Source: an uncultured Alphaproteobacteria bacterium
GTDB taxonomy: Bacteria; Pseudomonadota; Alphaproteobacteria; CAAHEQ01; UBA3637
DNA length: 57,113 nt
Assembly (NCBI GenBank): GCA_944393195.1
Contig: CALXZG010000007.1
Span: 1-57,113 of the forward strand
Reading direction: 5' to 3'
A program made the translations under genes and the position numbers. Below are positions 1 through 6,936 of the stretch, in pieces. Numbering within the stretch: position 1 is the stretch's first letter; each line of letters begins with the position of its first letter. Below the pieces are notes generated by a model. It did no database searches. It worked only from the letters and a program-made list of their open reading frames with translations, and was not told the origin of the DNA.

Positions 1-135
1 CCCTTTCGTGTTACACTTTGGACAAAAAATGACAAATCGATAACCGATTAATTCTTAATAAAAAAGGACTTGCGTCGTTTACCCAATTATGTTATAAAAT
101 CTATAACATTTTAATGTACATTAAATTGTTACACT
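1..135 (-). repeat. Upstream repeat type A, copy 1 (left window edge)
   Basis: This AT-rich non-coding block matches 6567-6701 over 135 bases with no length difference and only scattered substitutions. The second copy is the 5' region of prepilin-like gene 1, which starts 36 bases to its left. By analogy, a further minus-strand prepilin-like gene should begin about 36 bases outside the left edge of the window. The repeat holds several short palindromes built on TGTTAYA/TGTAACA. It ends with ACATTAAATTGTTACACT, which the type B repeats also contain. The match is seen directly; the regulatory role and the missing gene are inferred. Confidence 0.85.
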
Positions 136-200
136 TCATTCTAACATTCTTATAAATCATCATTATTTTGAACGCCTGTTATTTTTGCCACAACACATAA

Positions 201-225
201 AAAAACCGGCAAAACATCGCCGGTT
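201..225 (-). terminator. Rho-independent terminator of the ppa-HIT-kdsB operon
   Basis: On the minus strand a 7-bp stem (AACCGGC/GCCGGTT) with an 8-base loop is followed by a run of T. It lies about 20 bases past the kdsB stop codon. Confidence 0.8.
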
Positions 226-243
226 CATGCGTTTTATCCGAAT

Positions 244-1017
244 TTATCGCATATATTTTTGCGCCTCGGCCAATTCCTCCGGTGTGTTAATATCCGCCGG
301 CGCCTCGGGAATCAGCTTAATCCCCGGCACCACTTTGGCAAAAATAGACATCCCGTTTTCCAAAGCCCGCAACTGCTCTAACTTTTCAATATGCTCCAAC
401 ACCCCGACCGGTAAAGAAACAAACTTTTGTAAAGCCGCCGCCCGATAGACATAAATACCGATATGCCAATAGGCAAAATCATACGCCGGTACAGCATCCC
501 GATTGAACGGCACCGCCGAACGGGAAAAATATAAAGCCCGCCCGTAATCCTCTCCGTCACGCAATCCCATCGCAATCTTAACATAGTTCGGATTGTGAAT
601 TTCGGCTTCGTCCGTGATTTTCATACCGACCGTCACCATATCCGCACCCGTTTTTTCCATCAAATCCACTAATTCCAAATTTAAGCGCGGATCGACATTA
701 ATGCCGTCCCCTTGAAAGTTGACAATAATATCGTATTTTTCCCCTGTCGGATCAATTTCCCGCAAAGCCGCCGCAATACGATCCGTCCCCGACGGTAAAG
801 CCGGATCCGTTAAAACACACTTGGCCCCAAACTGCGCCGCCGCTTCTAAAATAGCCTCATCCCCTGACGCAATGTACACATCTTCTGCCGGATGAACCGC
901 AACGGCATGCTCATACACGTGCTGAATCAACGGCTTTCCGTTAATCATAGCCAACGGCTTATTCGGCAACCGAGTTGATTTCAACCGCGTCGGAATTAAA
1001 ACTGCTACTTTTGACAT
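244..1017 (-). CDS. kdsB: 3-deoxy-manno-octulosonate cytidylyltransferase (CMP-Kdo synthetase)
   Basis: The enzyme activates Kdo with CTP to give CMP-Kdo, the donor used to add Kdo to lipid A in LPS inner-core synthesis in the cytoplasm. The 257-residue length is normal for the family. The N-terminal nucleotide-binding signature is present at residues 9-22 (PTRLKSTRLPNKPL). The usual N-x-Q-G-D motif appears as NFQGDG near residue 100, and the conserved EKLEQLRAL segment lies near the C terminus. The start overlaps the end of the HIT gene by 13 bases, so it is translationally linked as the last gene of ppa-HIT-kdsB. A terminator follows. Its presence implies a Kdo-containing outer membrane. 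Confidence 0.95.
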   Translation of the reverse strand: MSKVAVLIPTRLKSTRLPNKPLAMINGKPLIQHVYEHAVAVHPAEDVYIASGDEAILEAAAQFGAKCVLTDPALPSGTDRIAAALREIDPTGEKYDIIVNFQGDGINVDPRLNLELVDLMEKTGADMVTVGMKITDEAEIHNPNYVKIAMGLRDGEDYGRALYFSRSAVPFNRDAVPAYDFAYWHIGIYVYRAAALQKFVSLPVGVLEHIEKLEQLRALENGMSIFAKVVPGIKLIPEAPADINTPEELAEAQKYMR

Positions 1018-1418
1018 AGTGCTAAAATCTCCTTTTTGATTCGTTCAATCGTTTGATACTTCATTGTGCTTAAATACGGCCGCGCCCGCATGCCCCAAAC
1101 CGTATCCGGCCAATACAAATCCCCTTGAAACCGACAAATAATATGAACATGCAACTGCGGCGTGACATTCCCAATCATCGCCACATTTGTCTGAGTCGGT
1201 TGAAATAACCGCATCATGGCTTTTTCACACAGCTCAATCTCCCGCATTAAAACCAACCGCTCTTCGGTCGTCAGGTCACACATGTTGCGCACACCGGCTT
1301 TCCGAGGAACCAAAAATATCCACGGAAAATCCTGATTGTCCTCTAACAATACCCGACAAAACGGTAAATCACACACAAAATCTTTTGTCGCTAAATTCGG
1401 ATGCAGTTCAAACCCCAT
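1005..1418 (-). CDS. HIT-domain protein (histidine-triad nucleotide hydrolase family)
   Basis: A 137-residue protein with the C-terminal half of a HIT domain. The segment QLHVHIICRF followed by a tryptophan-containing W-P-x-x-V-W-G stretch fits the alphaproteobacterial subfamily, in which the motif is H-x-H-x-x rather than the full H-x-H-x-H. HIT proteins hydrolyse nucleoside phosphoramidates or dinucleoside polyphosphates, but the substrate here cannot be told. It sits between ppa and kdsB, three bases after ppa and overlapping kdsB, so the three are very likely co-transcribed. The family call is firm; activity with the reduced triad is uncertain. Confidence 0.85.
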   Translation of the reverse strand: MGFELHPNLATKDFVCDLPFCRVLLEDNQDFPWIFLVPRKAGVRNMCDLTTEERLVLMREIELCEKAMMRLFQPTQTNVAMIGNVTPQLHVHIICRFQGDLYWPDTVWGMRARPYLSTMKYQTIERIKKEILALCQK

Positions 1419-1421
1419 TTT

Positions 1422-1970
1422 TTACCCCGTATATCCTTTCAAATGCGTTTTTTTCGCCTGATATAAATCCAAAGCCGACCGAATAACCCGCATCGCATCT
1501 TCCGGTCCTAAAAAAGATTCAATGCGAACCTCTTTCTTTTCCAATATCTTGTAATCTTCAAAAAACCGTTGCAACGTCTTTAACGTATGCGGCGGCAACT
1601 CGTCAATATGATGATAGCAATTGTATTGCGGATCATCCTCGTGAATCGCAATGATTTTATCATCCGCTTCCCCGCCGTCAATCATTTTCATCACGCCGAT
1701 CGGCCGCGCCCGCATAATGCATAAAGGCGTCACACTTTCCTGACCCAGCACCAAAATATCCAACGGATCATTGTCTTCACAATATGTTTGAGGAATAAAC
1801 CCATAGTTTGCCGGATAATGAACCGCACTGTATAAAATCCGATCCACCCGAACCAAGCCGCTGCGCTTGTCTAATTCATATTTAATTTGGGATCCTTTCG
1901 GTACCTCAATAATCGCCGGTAATATCCCCGGACTTTCCCGATACAACTCTACCTGATGCCATGGATGCAT
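1422..1970 (-). CDS. ppa: Inorganic pyrophosphatase (family I)
   Basis: A soluble cytoplasmic enzyme that hydrolyses pyrophosphate from biosynthetic reactions and pulls them forward. The 182-residue length is typical of bacterial family I. The metal-binding signature reads [11 protein letters not shown], against the usual D-x-D-P-x-D, and is followed by conserved G-V and D-D-K-I-I-A segments. The chosen start (MHPWHQVEL) fits the family N terminus. It is the first gene of a tight operon with the HIT gene and kdsB. Confidence 0.95.
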   Translation of the reverse strand: MHPWHQVELYRESPGILPAIIEVPKGSQIKYELDKRSGLVRVDRILYSAVHYPANYGFIPQTYCEDNDPLDILVLGQESVTPLCIMRARPIGVMKMIDGGEADDKIIAIHEDDPQYNCYHHIDELPPHTLKTLQRFFEDYKILEKKEVRIESFLGPEDAMRVIRSALDLYQAKKTHLKGYTG

Positions 1971-2033
1971 GCCGATTTCCTTCTTGCTTTTCCTAAAACC
2001 GTTATTGTACGCCCTTTTTCCGCTTTGTCAAGC

Positions 2034-4472
2034 CTAAGCCCGATTTAAATAAGCCTGGACCAAAGCATCCGTGTCATTCAATTGGGCCGACAATTGCTCG
2101 GCCAATAACACACTTCGATTACCGGAAGAGTAAACTTTTAAATACGGCCCCAAACCGGATAAATCCACATCCAAAATCACGGATTCGTGAATCGCCGGCC
2201 GACTGACTAAAATCGCATACTTTCGATCCGCGAACTCTTTACCCATTACAAAGTTCATCTCACGCGGACTTAAATTCCACGAAGCATAATCCTCCGGATT
2301 AGCCTGCGGATTGCGGAAGAAAATAACCGTCTGGCACTGCCCGCGAATCACATCACCCAATCCGTGATCATCCAAAAATTTCGGCTGCTGGAAAGCACAT
2401 AGGAAAGCCTGCCGTTTTTTACGTCCTTCGCGCAAACCGACAATGAAACTTTCCTTAAACATTTCATGCTCTAACATCGGCGCCGTTTCATCGATCATAA
2501 TCAAACTCGGCGTCCCCTTTTGCGTCGCCAACGTATGAATTCGATGCATGACATAGCTGATAACCGCCGGCGCCAAAATCGGATCTTGGAAAATCGTCGT
2601 AAAGTCAAAGGCCATGTATCGGCTCGACAAGTCCAAATTATCTGTCGGAGAGTTGAAAATCCGTCCGTATTGATCATCGTCAATCCAACGCATTAACTCG
2701 CGCCGCATAAAACCGCCGTTTGAAAAACAACTCTTGTACAAATTCTTTAACAAACGTTCCTCCGGCTTTAAGTATTCAAAAGCCGTTGTCACCGCCCGTG
2801 CGATTTCCTGTTCGGAAACGGCATCCGTACCGCCCGTAATATCCCGCACCCATGTCCGTAAAAAGGCCCGATTATCCGGCGTATCCGGTACGGCAAAAGG
2901 ATTCAACGATACCGACTCTGCCCCGCCGTCAAATCGAACATAGGGTGCCCCTTGCATTAACGCAAAAACCTTGGCACCGTTGTTGCGGTCGAAAAAGTAT
3001 GTATGCAGATCCGGTATCCGCATCGCCTGCCCCGCCATAAAGGAGAAGAACGTCGTTTTCCCTTGTCCCGTCGGCCCGATTAAAGCCGTATGCGCCACGG
3101 CATATTGTTCTTCCGACACATGGAATTGGAAAGCATACGGTGTTCCGGTAATCGTTCGGAAATAGCTGAGCGGCATCGGGCCCCAATCGGATTTTTGCCG
3201 ACCTTCGGCCGTTTTGTCAATACATACGCCACATGCCACCACCCGCGACAGATACAGGAACGTCCGCGGATAAACCTCATACGTCGGGAATTGCGAAAAG
3301 AATACGGCCTGAGCCGCCCATCCGTCCCGTACCGGCGTTACATTGTGAATTCGACAGATTTTTTCAATTTCTTCCTGCCCGAATTGCAACTCTTCTTTTG
3401 AATCCCCATACACAATGACCGACATAGCATATTCATTCAACGTCTGCCCGTCCGCATCGGATTGATCCATCCATTCCAAAGCCGTGTTATACTGTTGTAA
3501 AACATTCTGGGAGAAACTGGTTAAATAAGACATCCGCCGTTGTTGCATTAACAATAAATTCGCTTTGATAAAGGGAATCGCCTTAATATTGTGTAATACC
3601 GTCACTTCGCAATCGATTGCCAAAATATCGGCAATCATCTGTTCATCCATATAATCCCCCGGCTTGCGAATACCGATCGCGATCGCCAACTTTTCCCGGT
3701 TGCCGTTGAAAAACCGGATAATCCCCTCATCCCGCGTGAAATGAATGTAATCCGCCGTTAATAAAGAATTCAGCTCTTCCCCGCTTTCCCCATGCAAAAT
3801 AGGCTTCGGCCGCGACAAAGGACTGGCCAAACGGGCAAACAACCAAAACGGACTTTTGTCTTCATTGCCAAGCGGGGACAATTCGGAAACCGGTGTCGGC
3901 TTGTACATATCCAAAATTGTCATCATCGCATTAGACGCCTGATCCAAATCCTTCATCGCGTCCTTGCGATCATTGACCGATAAAATAATGTAGTGCCGAT
4001 TCCGAAACACCCGATGCAAACTGTCTAACCACTTTGTTGAAATCGCCTGCAACAAAGGCGCATCCCGATATGTGTTTTCTTCATAGAGGGGCACCTTTTC
4101 CCGAAGCGTAATGACCCGGGAAACAACTTCCAACTCGGCCATAGAATCAATCCACCGCTTGCGTGCGTCCGCATAGACCGCCCGTTCTTCCGGCAAAATC
4201 AAAGTCGTATCCGCTCCCTTGACTTCAAACACCCGACAAAGTGATCCGTTCCGCAAATGAATCGTCTTACCGTCTTCGTTCAACCGACTGAAAGGTAAAA
4301 AGTCCGACACACGTGTTTCCCGAGGCTTCGGCAAAATCACATTACCGATTTTGGTCACAAAGACCGACGCGATTAACATCGCCGCCAAAATCCCGAAAAT
4401 CATGACAACCGTGGAAAGCGACGAAGCACTCTGCCACAACATGTCAAAAATATCAATATTAACGGTATTCAT
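2034..4472 (-). CDS. virB4: VirB4-type type IV secretion ATPase
   Basis: An 812-residue ATPase of the VirB4/TraC/TrbE family, which powers pilus assembly or substrate transfer in type IV secretion systems. An N-terminal membrane segment lies at about residues 15-42. The Walker A motif GPTGQGKTT is near residue 464, Walker B (LIMIDE) near 656, and a downstream FQQPKF-type segment is typical of the family. It follows virB3 by 17 bases on the same strand, the usual virB3-virB4 order. No virB6, virB8-virB10 or virB11 was found in the window, so the channel genes must be elsewhere or the system is reduced. It also shares the window with a type IVb pilus operon. Confidence 0.9.
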   Translation of the reverse strand: MNTVNIDIFDMLWQSASSLSTVVMIFGILAAMLIASVFVTKIGNVILPKPRETRVSDFLPFSRLNEDGKTIHLRNGSLCRVFEVKGADTTLILPEERAVYADARKRWIDSMAELEVVSRVITLREKVPLYEENTYRDAPLLQAISTKWLDSLHRVFRNRHYIILSVNDRKDAMKDLDQASNAMMTILDMYKPTPVSELSPLGNEDKSPFWLFARLASPLSRPKPILHGESGEELNSLLTADYIHFTRDEGIIRFFNGNREKLAIAIGIRKPGDYMDEQMIADILAIDCEVTVLHNIKAIPFIKANLLLMQQRRMSYLTSFSQNVLQQYNTALEWMDQSDADGQTLNEYAMSVIVYGDSKEELQFGQEEIEKICRIHNVTPVRDGWAAQAVFFSQFPTYEVYPRTFLYLSRVVACGVCIDKTAEGRQKSDWGPMPLSYFRTITGTPYAFQFHVSEEQYAVAHTALIGPTGQGKTTFFSFMAGQAMRIPDLHTYFFDRNNGAKVFALMQGAPYVRFDGGAESVSLNPFAVPDTPDNRAFLRTWVRDITGGTDAVSEQEIARAVTTAFEYLKPEERLLKNLYKSCFSNGGFMRRELMRWIDDDQYGRIFNSPTDNLDLSSRYMAFDFTTIFQDPILAPAVISYVMHRIHTLATQKGTPSLIMIDETAPMLEHEMFKESFIVGLREGRKKRQAFLCAFQQPKFLDDHGLGDVIRGQCQTVIFFRNPQANPEDYASWNLSPREMNFVMGKEFADRKYAILVSRPAIHESVILDVDLSGLGPYLKVYSSGNRSVLLAEQLSAQLNDTDALVQAYLNRA

Positions 4473-4489
4473 TCTTTCTTACCCTTTCT

Positions 4490-4783
4490 TTACGGCGCTA
4501 ATTTATGCCCCCGACCGGGATAGACGTTTTTATAGGCAATCATAAACGGTCCGTAAGATTGCGCCATTTTGGATATATGCGGTTCACGCGTCCCGAAAAA
4601 GACGGCCACCAAATGCCCCGCCAAAATCGCCGGAATAAACCAAAGCGGATTAACGGACCATAGCTGAAAAATAAATAAGAGCGGTGCCTGCATACACAAA
4701 TTGATAACCGCCGGCATCATCGGCGCCCAAAAAACACGCGGCGGCATGGCCACGGCCTTTAAAATCGGTTCACGCATGCACAC
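4490..4783 (-). CDS. virB3: VirB3-like inner-membrane protein
   Basis: A 97-residue protein with two closely spaced hydrophobic segments (about residues 22-40 and 46-65) followed by a short basic tail. This size and layout, and its position immediately before virB4, identify the VirB3/TrbD family, which partners VirB4 at the inner membrane. The start is the first ATG of the frame (MCMREPIL); an alternative ATG two codons later cannot be excluded. It is the first gene of the visible virB3-virB4 unit. Confidence 0.85.
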   Translation of the reverse strand: MCMREPILKAVAMPPRVFWAPMMPAVINLCMQAPLLFIFQLWSVNPLWFIPAILAGHLVAVFFGTREPHISKMAQSYGPFMIAYKNVYPGRGHKLAP

Positions 4784-5093
4784 CCCCGTTGATAAATATC
4801 CAATCCGTACCGTTTATCCGTCGTCCCATATTAACCTTTTTTCTCCTCTTGGCCATATCTTAAACGACTTTTTTTAAAATGAAAAGAAAAAATAAAGCCC
4901 CGCCTCATTTTTTTTCATCTACCCCGCAACCACATCCCGTATGATACCCCCGTCATCCCCCATAATTTTCCATCATCCCCGACCCCATAAGTAATCCCGT
5001 CATCCCTTATTATTAGTCCGTCATTCCCGCGAAAGCGGGAATCTTATGACCATCTCACTCCCTCAAAAAAAATGAAACAAAATTGTTTTGATA
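4784..5093. other. Non-coding stretch with dispersed GTCATYCC repeats
   Basis: No gene is visible. The region is AT-rich next to virB3, then carries degenerate runs of GTCATCCC- and CCCGTCATCCC-type sequence, and ends in a full palindromic repeat. It forms the spacer between the virB3-virB4 unit and the short plus-strand promoter unit at 5094. Confidence 0.6.
5019..5050 (+). repeat. Dispersed palindromic repeat (GCGAAAGC type)
   Basis: The sequence GTCATTCCCGCGAAAGCGGG, continuing with AATCTTATGAC, forms a short hairpin. Similar elements occur at about 17297, 52974, 53067 and 54502 in this window. Confidence 0.85.
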
Positions 5094-5123
5094 TTGACAA
5101 CACACCATATTGGTGTATATACT
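5094..5123 (+). promoter_or_regulatory. Strong sigma-70-like promoter with palindromic operator
   Basis: TTGACA (5094-5099) and TATACT (5118-5123) are separated by 18 bases. The spacer contains a perfect palindrome, ACACCA-TAT-TGGTGT (5102-5116), a plausible repressor site. Transcription would run rightward towards the hairpin at 5170 and, if it read through, antisense into prepilin-like gene 1. The boxes are seen directly; function is inferred. Confidence 0.6.
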
Positions 5124-5217
5124 AACGTTGTTCCACGGAATACAGAAGAGGCTCCATGGGATAAAAAGGGGGCAAGAAACGGGGTGAAGAATTATCTTCA
5201 CCCCGTTTCTCTTGCCC
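5124..5217 (+). ncRNA. Candidate short transcript ending in a long hairpin
   Basis: Downstream of the promoter at 5094 lies a stretch of about 85 bases without a credible ORF; the only ATG after a purine-rich site reads Met-Gly-stop. It ends in the long hairpin at 5170-5217. The arrangement of strong promoter, short leader and stable hairpin fits a small RNA convergent with prepilin-like gene 1. Transcription has not been shown. Confidence 0.35.
5170..5217. terminator. Long hairpin just past the prepilin-1 variable region
   Basis: A 21-bp stem (left arm from GGGCAAGAAACGGGG, right arm ending CCCCGTTTCTCTTGCCC, with a two-base bulge) around a short ATTA loop. It begins 22 bases beyond the stop codon of prepilin-like gene 1. 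It may terminate transcripts from either side, although no strong T-run follows. DNA hairpins just 3' of the variable region are also known to help DGR retrohoming, so either role is possible. Confidence 0.7.
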
Positions 5218-5238
5218 TATCACACAAAAATCAGAACC

Positions 5239-6531
5239 TTAGCGACAAAGGGCGGCGTTGTCGTAGACGTAGCTGGAATAGATAGACCCGACCGCGCCTG
5301 AACTACTACGCTCTACACAATACGAAGCGCATCCGCTTATCTTCGTGCTTGTCCAATAATACCTATAACGCTCATCCGTCGTCTGTGCCCATCCCGAACA
5401 ACTACCGGAATAACTGTTTGCTTTAGCTGCTGCCAATTCCTCCGCCGTACACCCGTCTGTCACCGGTGCTAAACGCTTCCCAAGTGCATCACAGAAATTC
5501 TCCGCCGCATGATACGACATAGAACCCGTTGACGCTGTGTATTCTGTTCCGTTAATCTCTACCGGCGTACTACTAATATCCGTACACGTCCCAACCGTCA
5601 CTTTACAACCATAATCATTCTGGCAATATTGATTTGCTCCCGTACAATCATCATTCGTCATACATTCTCCTTCCCCTAATGCAGAGACACAGGTATAGGT
5701 CCATAGCCAAGAACCTGTACCAAGTTGACACTTCTCGTCTTTTCCACAACATTTATCACCGCATGTAACGCCGTCCGGACAATAAACGCAATAGTATCCA
5801 CAAGGAGTACTTCCCTCTTTCGCACCCGGACATTTGGTACATGTACCCATATAGGAATATCCGTCCCCGGCAACCGGATTATCCGCATCCGGACACGTTA
5901 AACATTGACTTCCATATAAAAACTCTCCCTCATCACAATCTTCATCAACCACACATTCCTCGGTATTAAAGTCATGATACTCATTCGTACCACACTCCTG
6001 CGCCCACGGATCATCTCCGTCGTCTACTTCATCATCCCCGTTCTCTTCTCCATTCCCTTCCCCAGGGACCATAGAACTATCCAACGTATTATGGAATGCA
6101 AATAACATCTCGTTATCGCCGACATCACATACCGTGTCATCCTCGACAATAAACTCTCCCACCGCCATTTCCACCGGCATTTTCCAATCCTGTTTCAGAA
6201 TTTCATCACACACCCGTTGCGGCACATTTGATACCGTCAAAGCAAAAAATTTCTTATCCCCCACATAGTCGTTTATGGTCACAACATCATACAATCCTTT
6301 AATCCGGCCGTTGTCCCCATATTCCGATAAATTAATATCATGACCCAAGATCCGTTGTTGACTTGCCGTCACGGCTCTCTTTTTCACTTCGTTGATAATG
6401 TCATTCGCATTCATTTTATCGATCGCATACCGATACCCGGCCACCCCGCCAATCGATAACACGCCCATGACCGCCAGAACACCCAACATCTCAACCATAC
6501 TCCGACCATTTTCCATTTTGATTTCAGTCAT
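5239..6531 (-). CDS. Prepilin-like cysteine-rich protein with C-type-lectin-like C terminus (gene 1)
   Basis: A 430-residue protein. The leader reads ENG|RSMVEMLGVLAVMG: a glycine at -1, glutamate at +5 and a hydrophobic helix to about residue 33, as in type IV prepilins, but with arginine at +1. A pilin-like region (about 34-150) is followed by an acidic linker, then a cysteine-rich region (about 180-320, roughly 25 cysteines, EGF-like spacing). The last 110 residues resemble the DUF1566/FISUMP branch of the C-type lectin fold (YYWTST ... LCR), the common DGR target. The start has a good ribosome site (AAGGAGTATTAAATG). Upstream lies repeat type A copy 2. It is probably a minor pilin or tip adhesin. 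Its extreme C terminus carries the NNC signature described at 5242-5301. Confidence 0.8.
   Translation of the reverse strand: MTEIKMENGRSMVEMLGVLAVMGVLSIGGVAGYRYAIDKMNANDIINEVKKRAVTASQQRILGHDINLSEYGDNGRIKGLYDVVTINDYVGDKKFFALTVSNVPQRVCDEILKQDWKMPVEMAVGEFIVEDDTVCDVGDNEMLFAFHNTLDSSMVPGEGNGEENGDDEVDDGDDPWAQECGTNEYHDFNTEECVVDEDCDEGEFLYGSQCLTCPDADNPVAGDGYSYMGTCTKCPGAKEGSTPCGYYCVYCPDGVTCGDKCCGKDEKCQLGTGSWLWTYTCVSALGEGECMTNDDCTGANQYCQNDYGCKVTVGTCTDISSTPVEINGTEYTASTGSMSYHAAENFCDALGKRLAPVTDGCTAEELAAAKANSYSGSCSGWAQTTDERYRYYWTSTKISGCASYCVERSSSGAVGSIYSSYVYDNAALCR
5242..5301 (-). other. Candidate DGR variable region, gene 1
   Basis: On the coding strand this runs from TCA GGC to CTT TGT CGC before the stop. 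After TCA GGC GCG GTC GGG come twelve codons, all ending in C or T: TCT ATC TAT TCC AGC TAC, then GTC TAC GAC AAC GCC GCC. Compared with 53311-53367 the third bases agree at 10 of 11 aligned positions, while bases one and two mostly differ. This is what adenine-specific rewriting of AAY codons produces. The 17 bases CTTTGTCGCTAAGGTTC, spanning the stop, are identical in both genes and would correspond to the homing-initiation end. Confidence 0.7.
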
Positions 6532-6566
6532 TTAATACTCCTTTCGAACTGTAACACAAAAATGTT
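6532..6566 (-). promoter_or_regulatory. 5' leader and ribosome site of prepilin-like gene 1
   Basis: On the coding strand the leader contains a TGTGTTACAG element and then AAGGAG five bases before ATG. It joins directly to repeat type A copy 2, which therefore must contain the promoter. Confidence 0.6.
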
Positions 6567-6701
6567 CCCTTTCGTGTTACACTTTGGACAAAAAATGACA
6601 AAACGATAACCGATTAATTCTTAATAAAAAAGGACTTGCGCTTCACATCCGATTATGTTATAAAATCTGTAACATTTTAAGGTACATTAAATTGTTACAC
6701 T
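6567..6701 (-). repeat. Upstream repeat type A, copy 2 (promoter region of prepilin-like gene 1)
   Basis: It is collinear with 1-135 without insertions or deletions. Within it are GTGTTACAC, a TGTTATA...TGTAACA near-palindrome (in copy 1 a perfect TGTTATA-N5-TATAACA) and the shared end ACATTAAATTGTTACACT. Conservation of an AT-rich non-coding block at two loci suggests selection or recent duplication of a regulatory region. The promoter boxes could not be assigned with confidence. Confidence 0.85.
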
Positions 6702-6841
6702 CTGAATTCTTTTTCACCATAACAAAGGGCTCTTTCCGAATCGGAAAAAAGTAAAATAACAACAGATTCATGGACTAATGCCGTGAATACCGTTTTTTTG
6801 TGGGGTGATGTGTCCAAAAGATCCCCGATCCACAAGTACCC

Positions 6842-6873
6842 TGTCACCCTCGACCTGATCGAGGGTCTTTTAA
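6842..6873 (+). repeat. Dispersed palindromic repeat (GACCTGATC type)
   Basis: CACCCTCGACCTGATCGAGG followed by GTCTTTTA: a hairpin of the second subtype of the window's dispersed repeats. Related copies are at 17106, 53117 (inverted) and 54555. Confidence 0.75.
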
Positions 6874-6892
6874 AGGTGTGGTTGCGCATCCA

Positions 6893-6914
6893 AAAATCCC
6901 CGCCGGCGCGGGGA
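6893..6914 (-). terminator. Rho-independent terminator of ftsH
   Basis: On the minus strand ATCCCCGC-GCCG-GCGGGGAT is followed by TTTT. It lies about 25 bases past the ftsH stop. Confidence 0.75.
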
Positions 6915-6936
6915 TGATGGTTTATCGTGGGATCGG

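Larger units (their letters stand above)
6702..6936. other. Intergenic stretch between repeat A and ftsH
   Basis: No credible gene is seen here. It contains a dispersed palindromic repeat (6842-6873) and the ftsH terminator (about 6893-6914). Plus-strand composition changes from C-rich on the left to G-rich on the right across this stretch. Confidence 0.6.

Noticed and set aside
4920-5060. CRISPR array in the GTCATCCC-rich spacer
   Set aside because: The repeats are irregularly spaced, degenerate and palindromic, occur singly elsewhere in the window, and no cas gene is near.
5088-5285. 65-codon plus-strand reading frame overlapping the prepilin-1 3' end
   Set aside because: It starts inside the -35 region of the strong promoter, runs through the hairpin and into the antisense of gene 1, and has no ribosome site or family resemblance.
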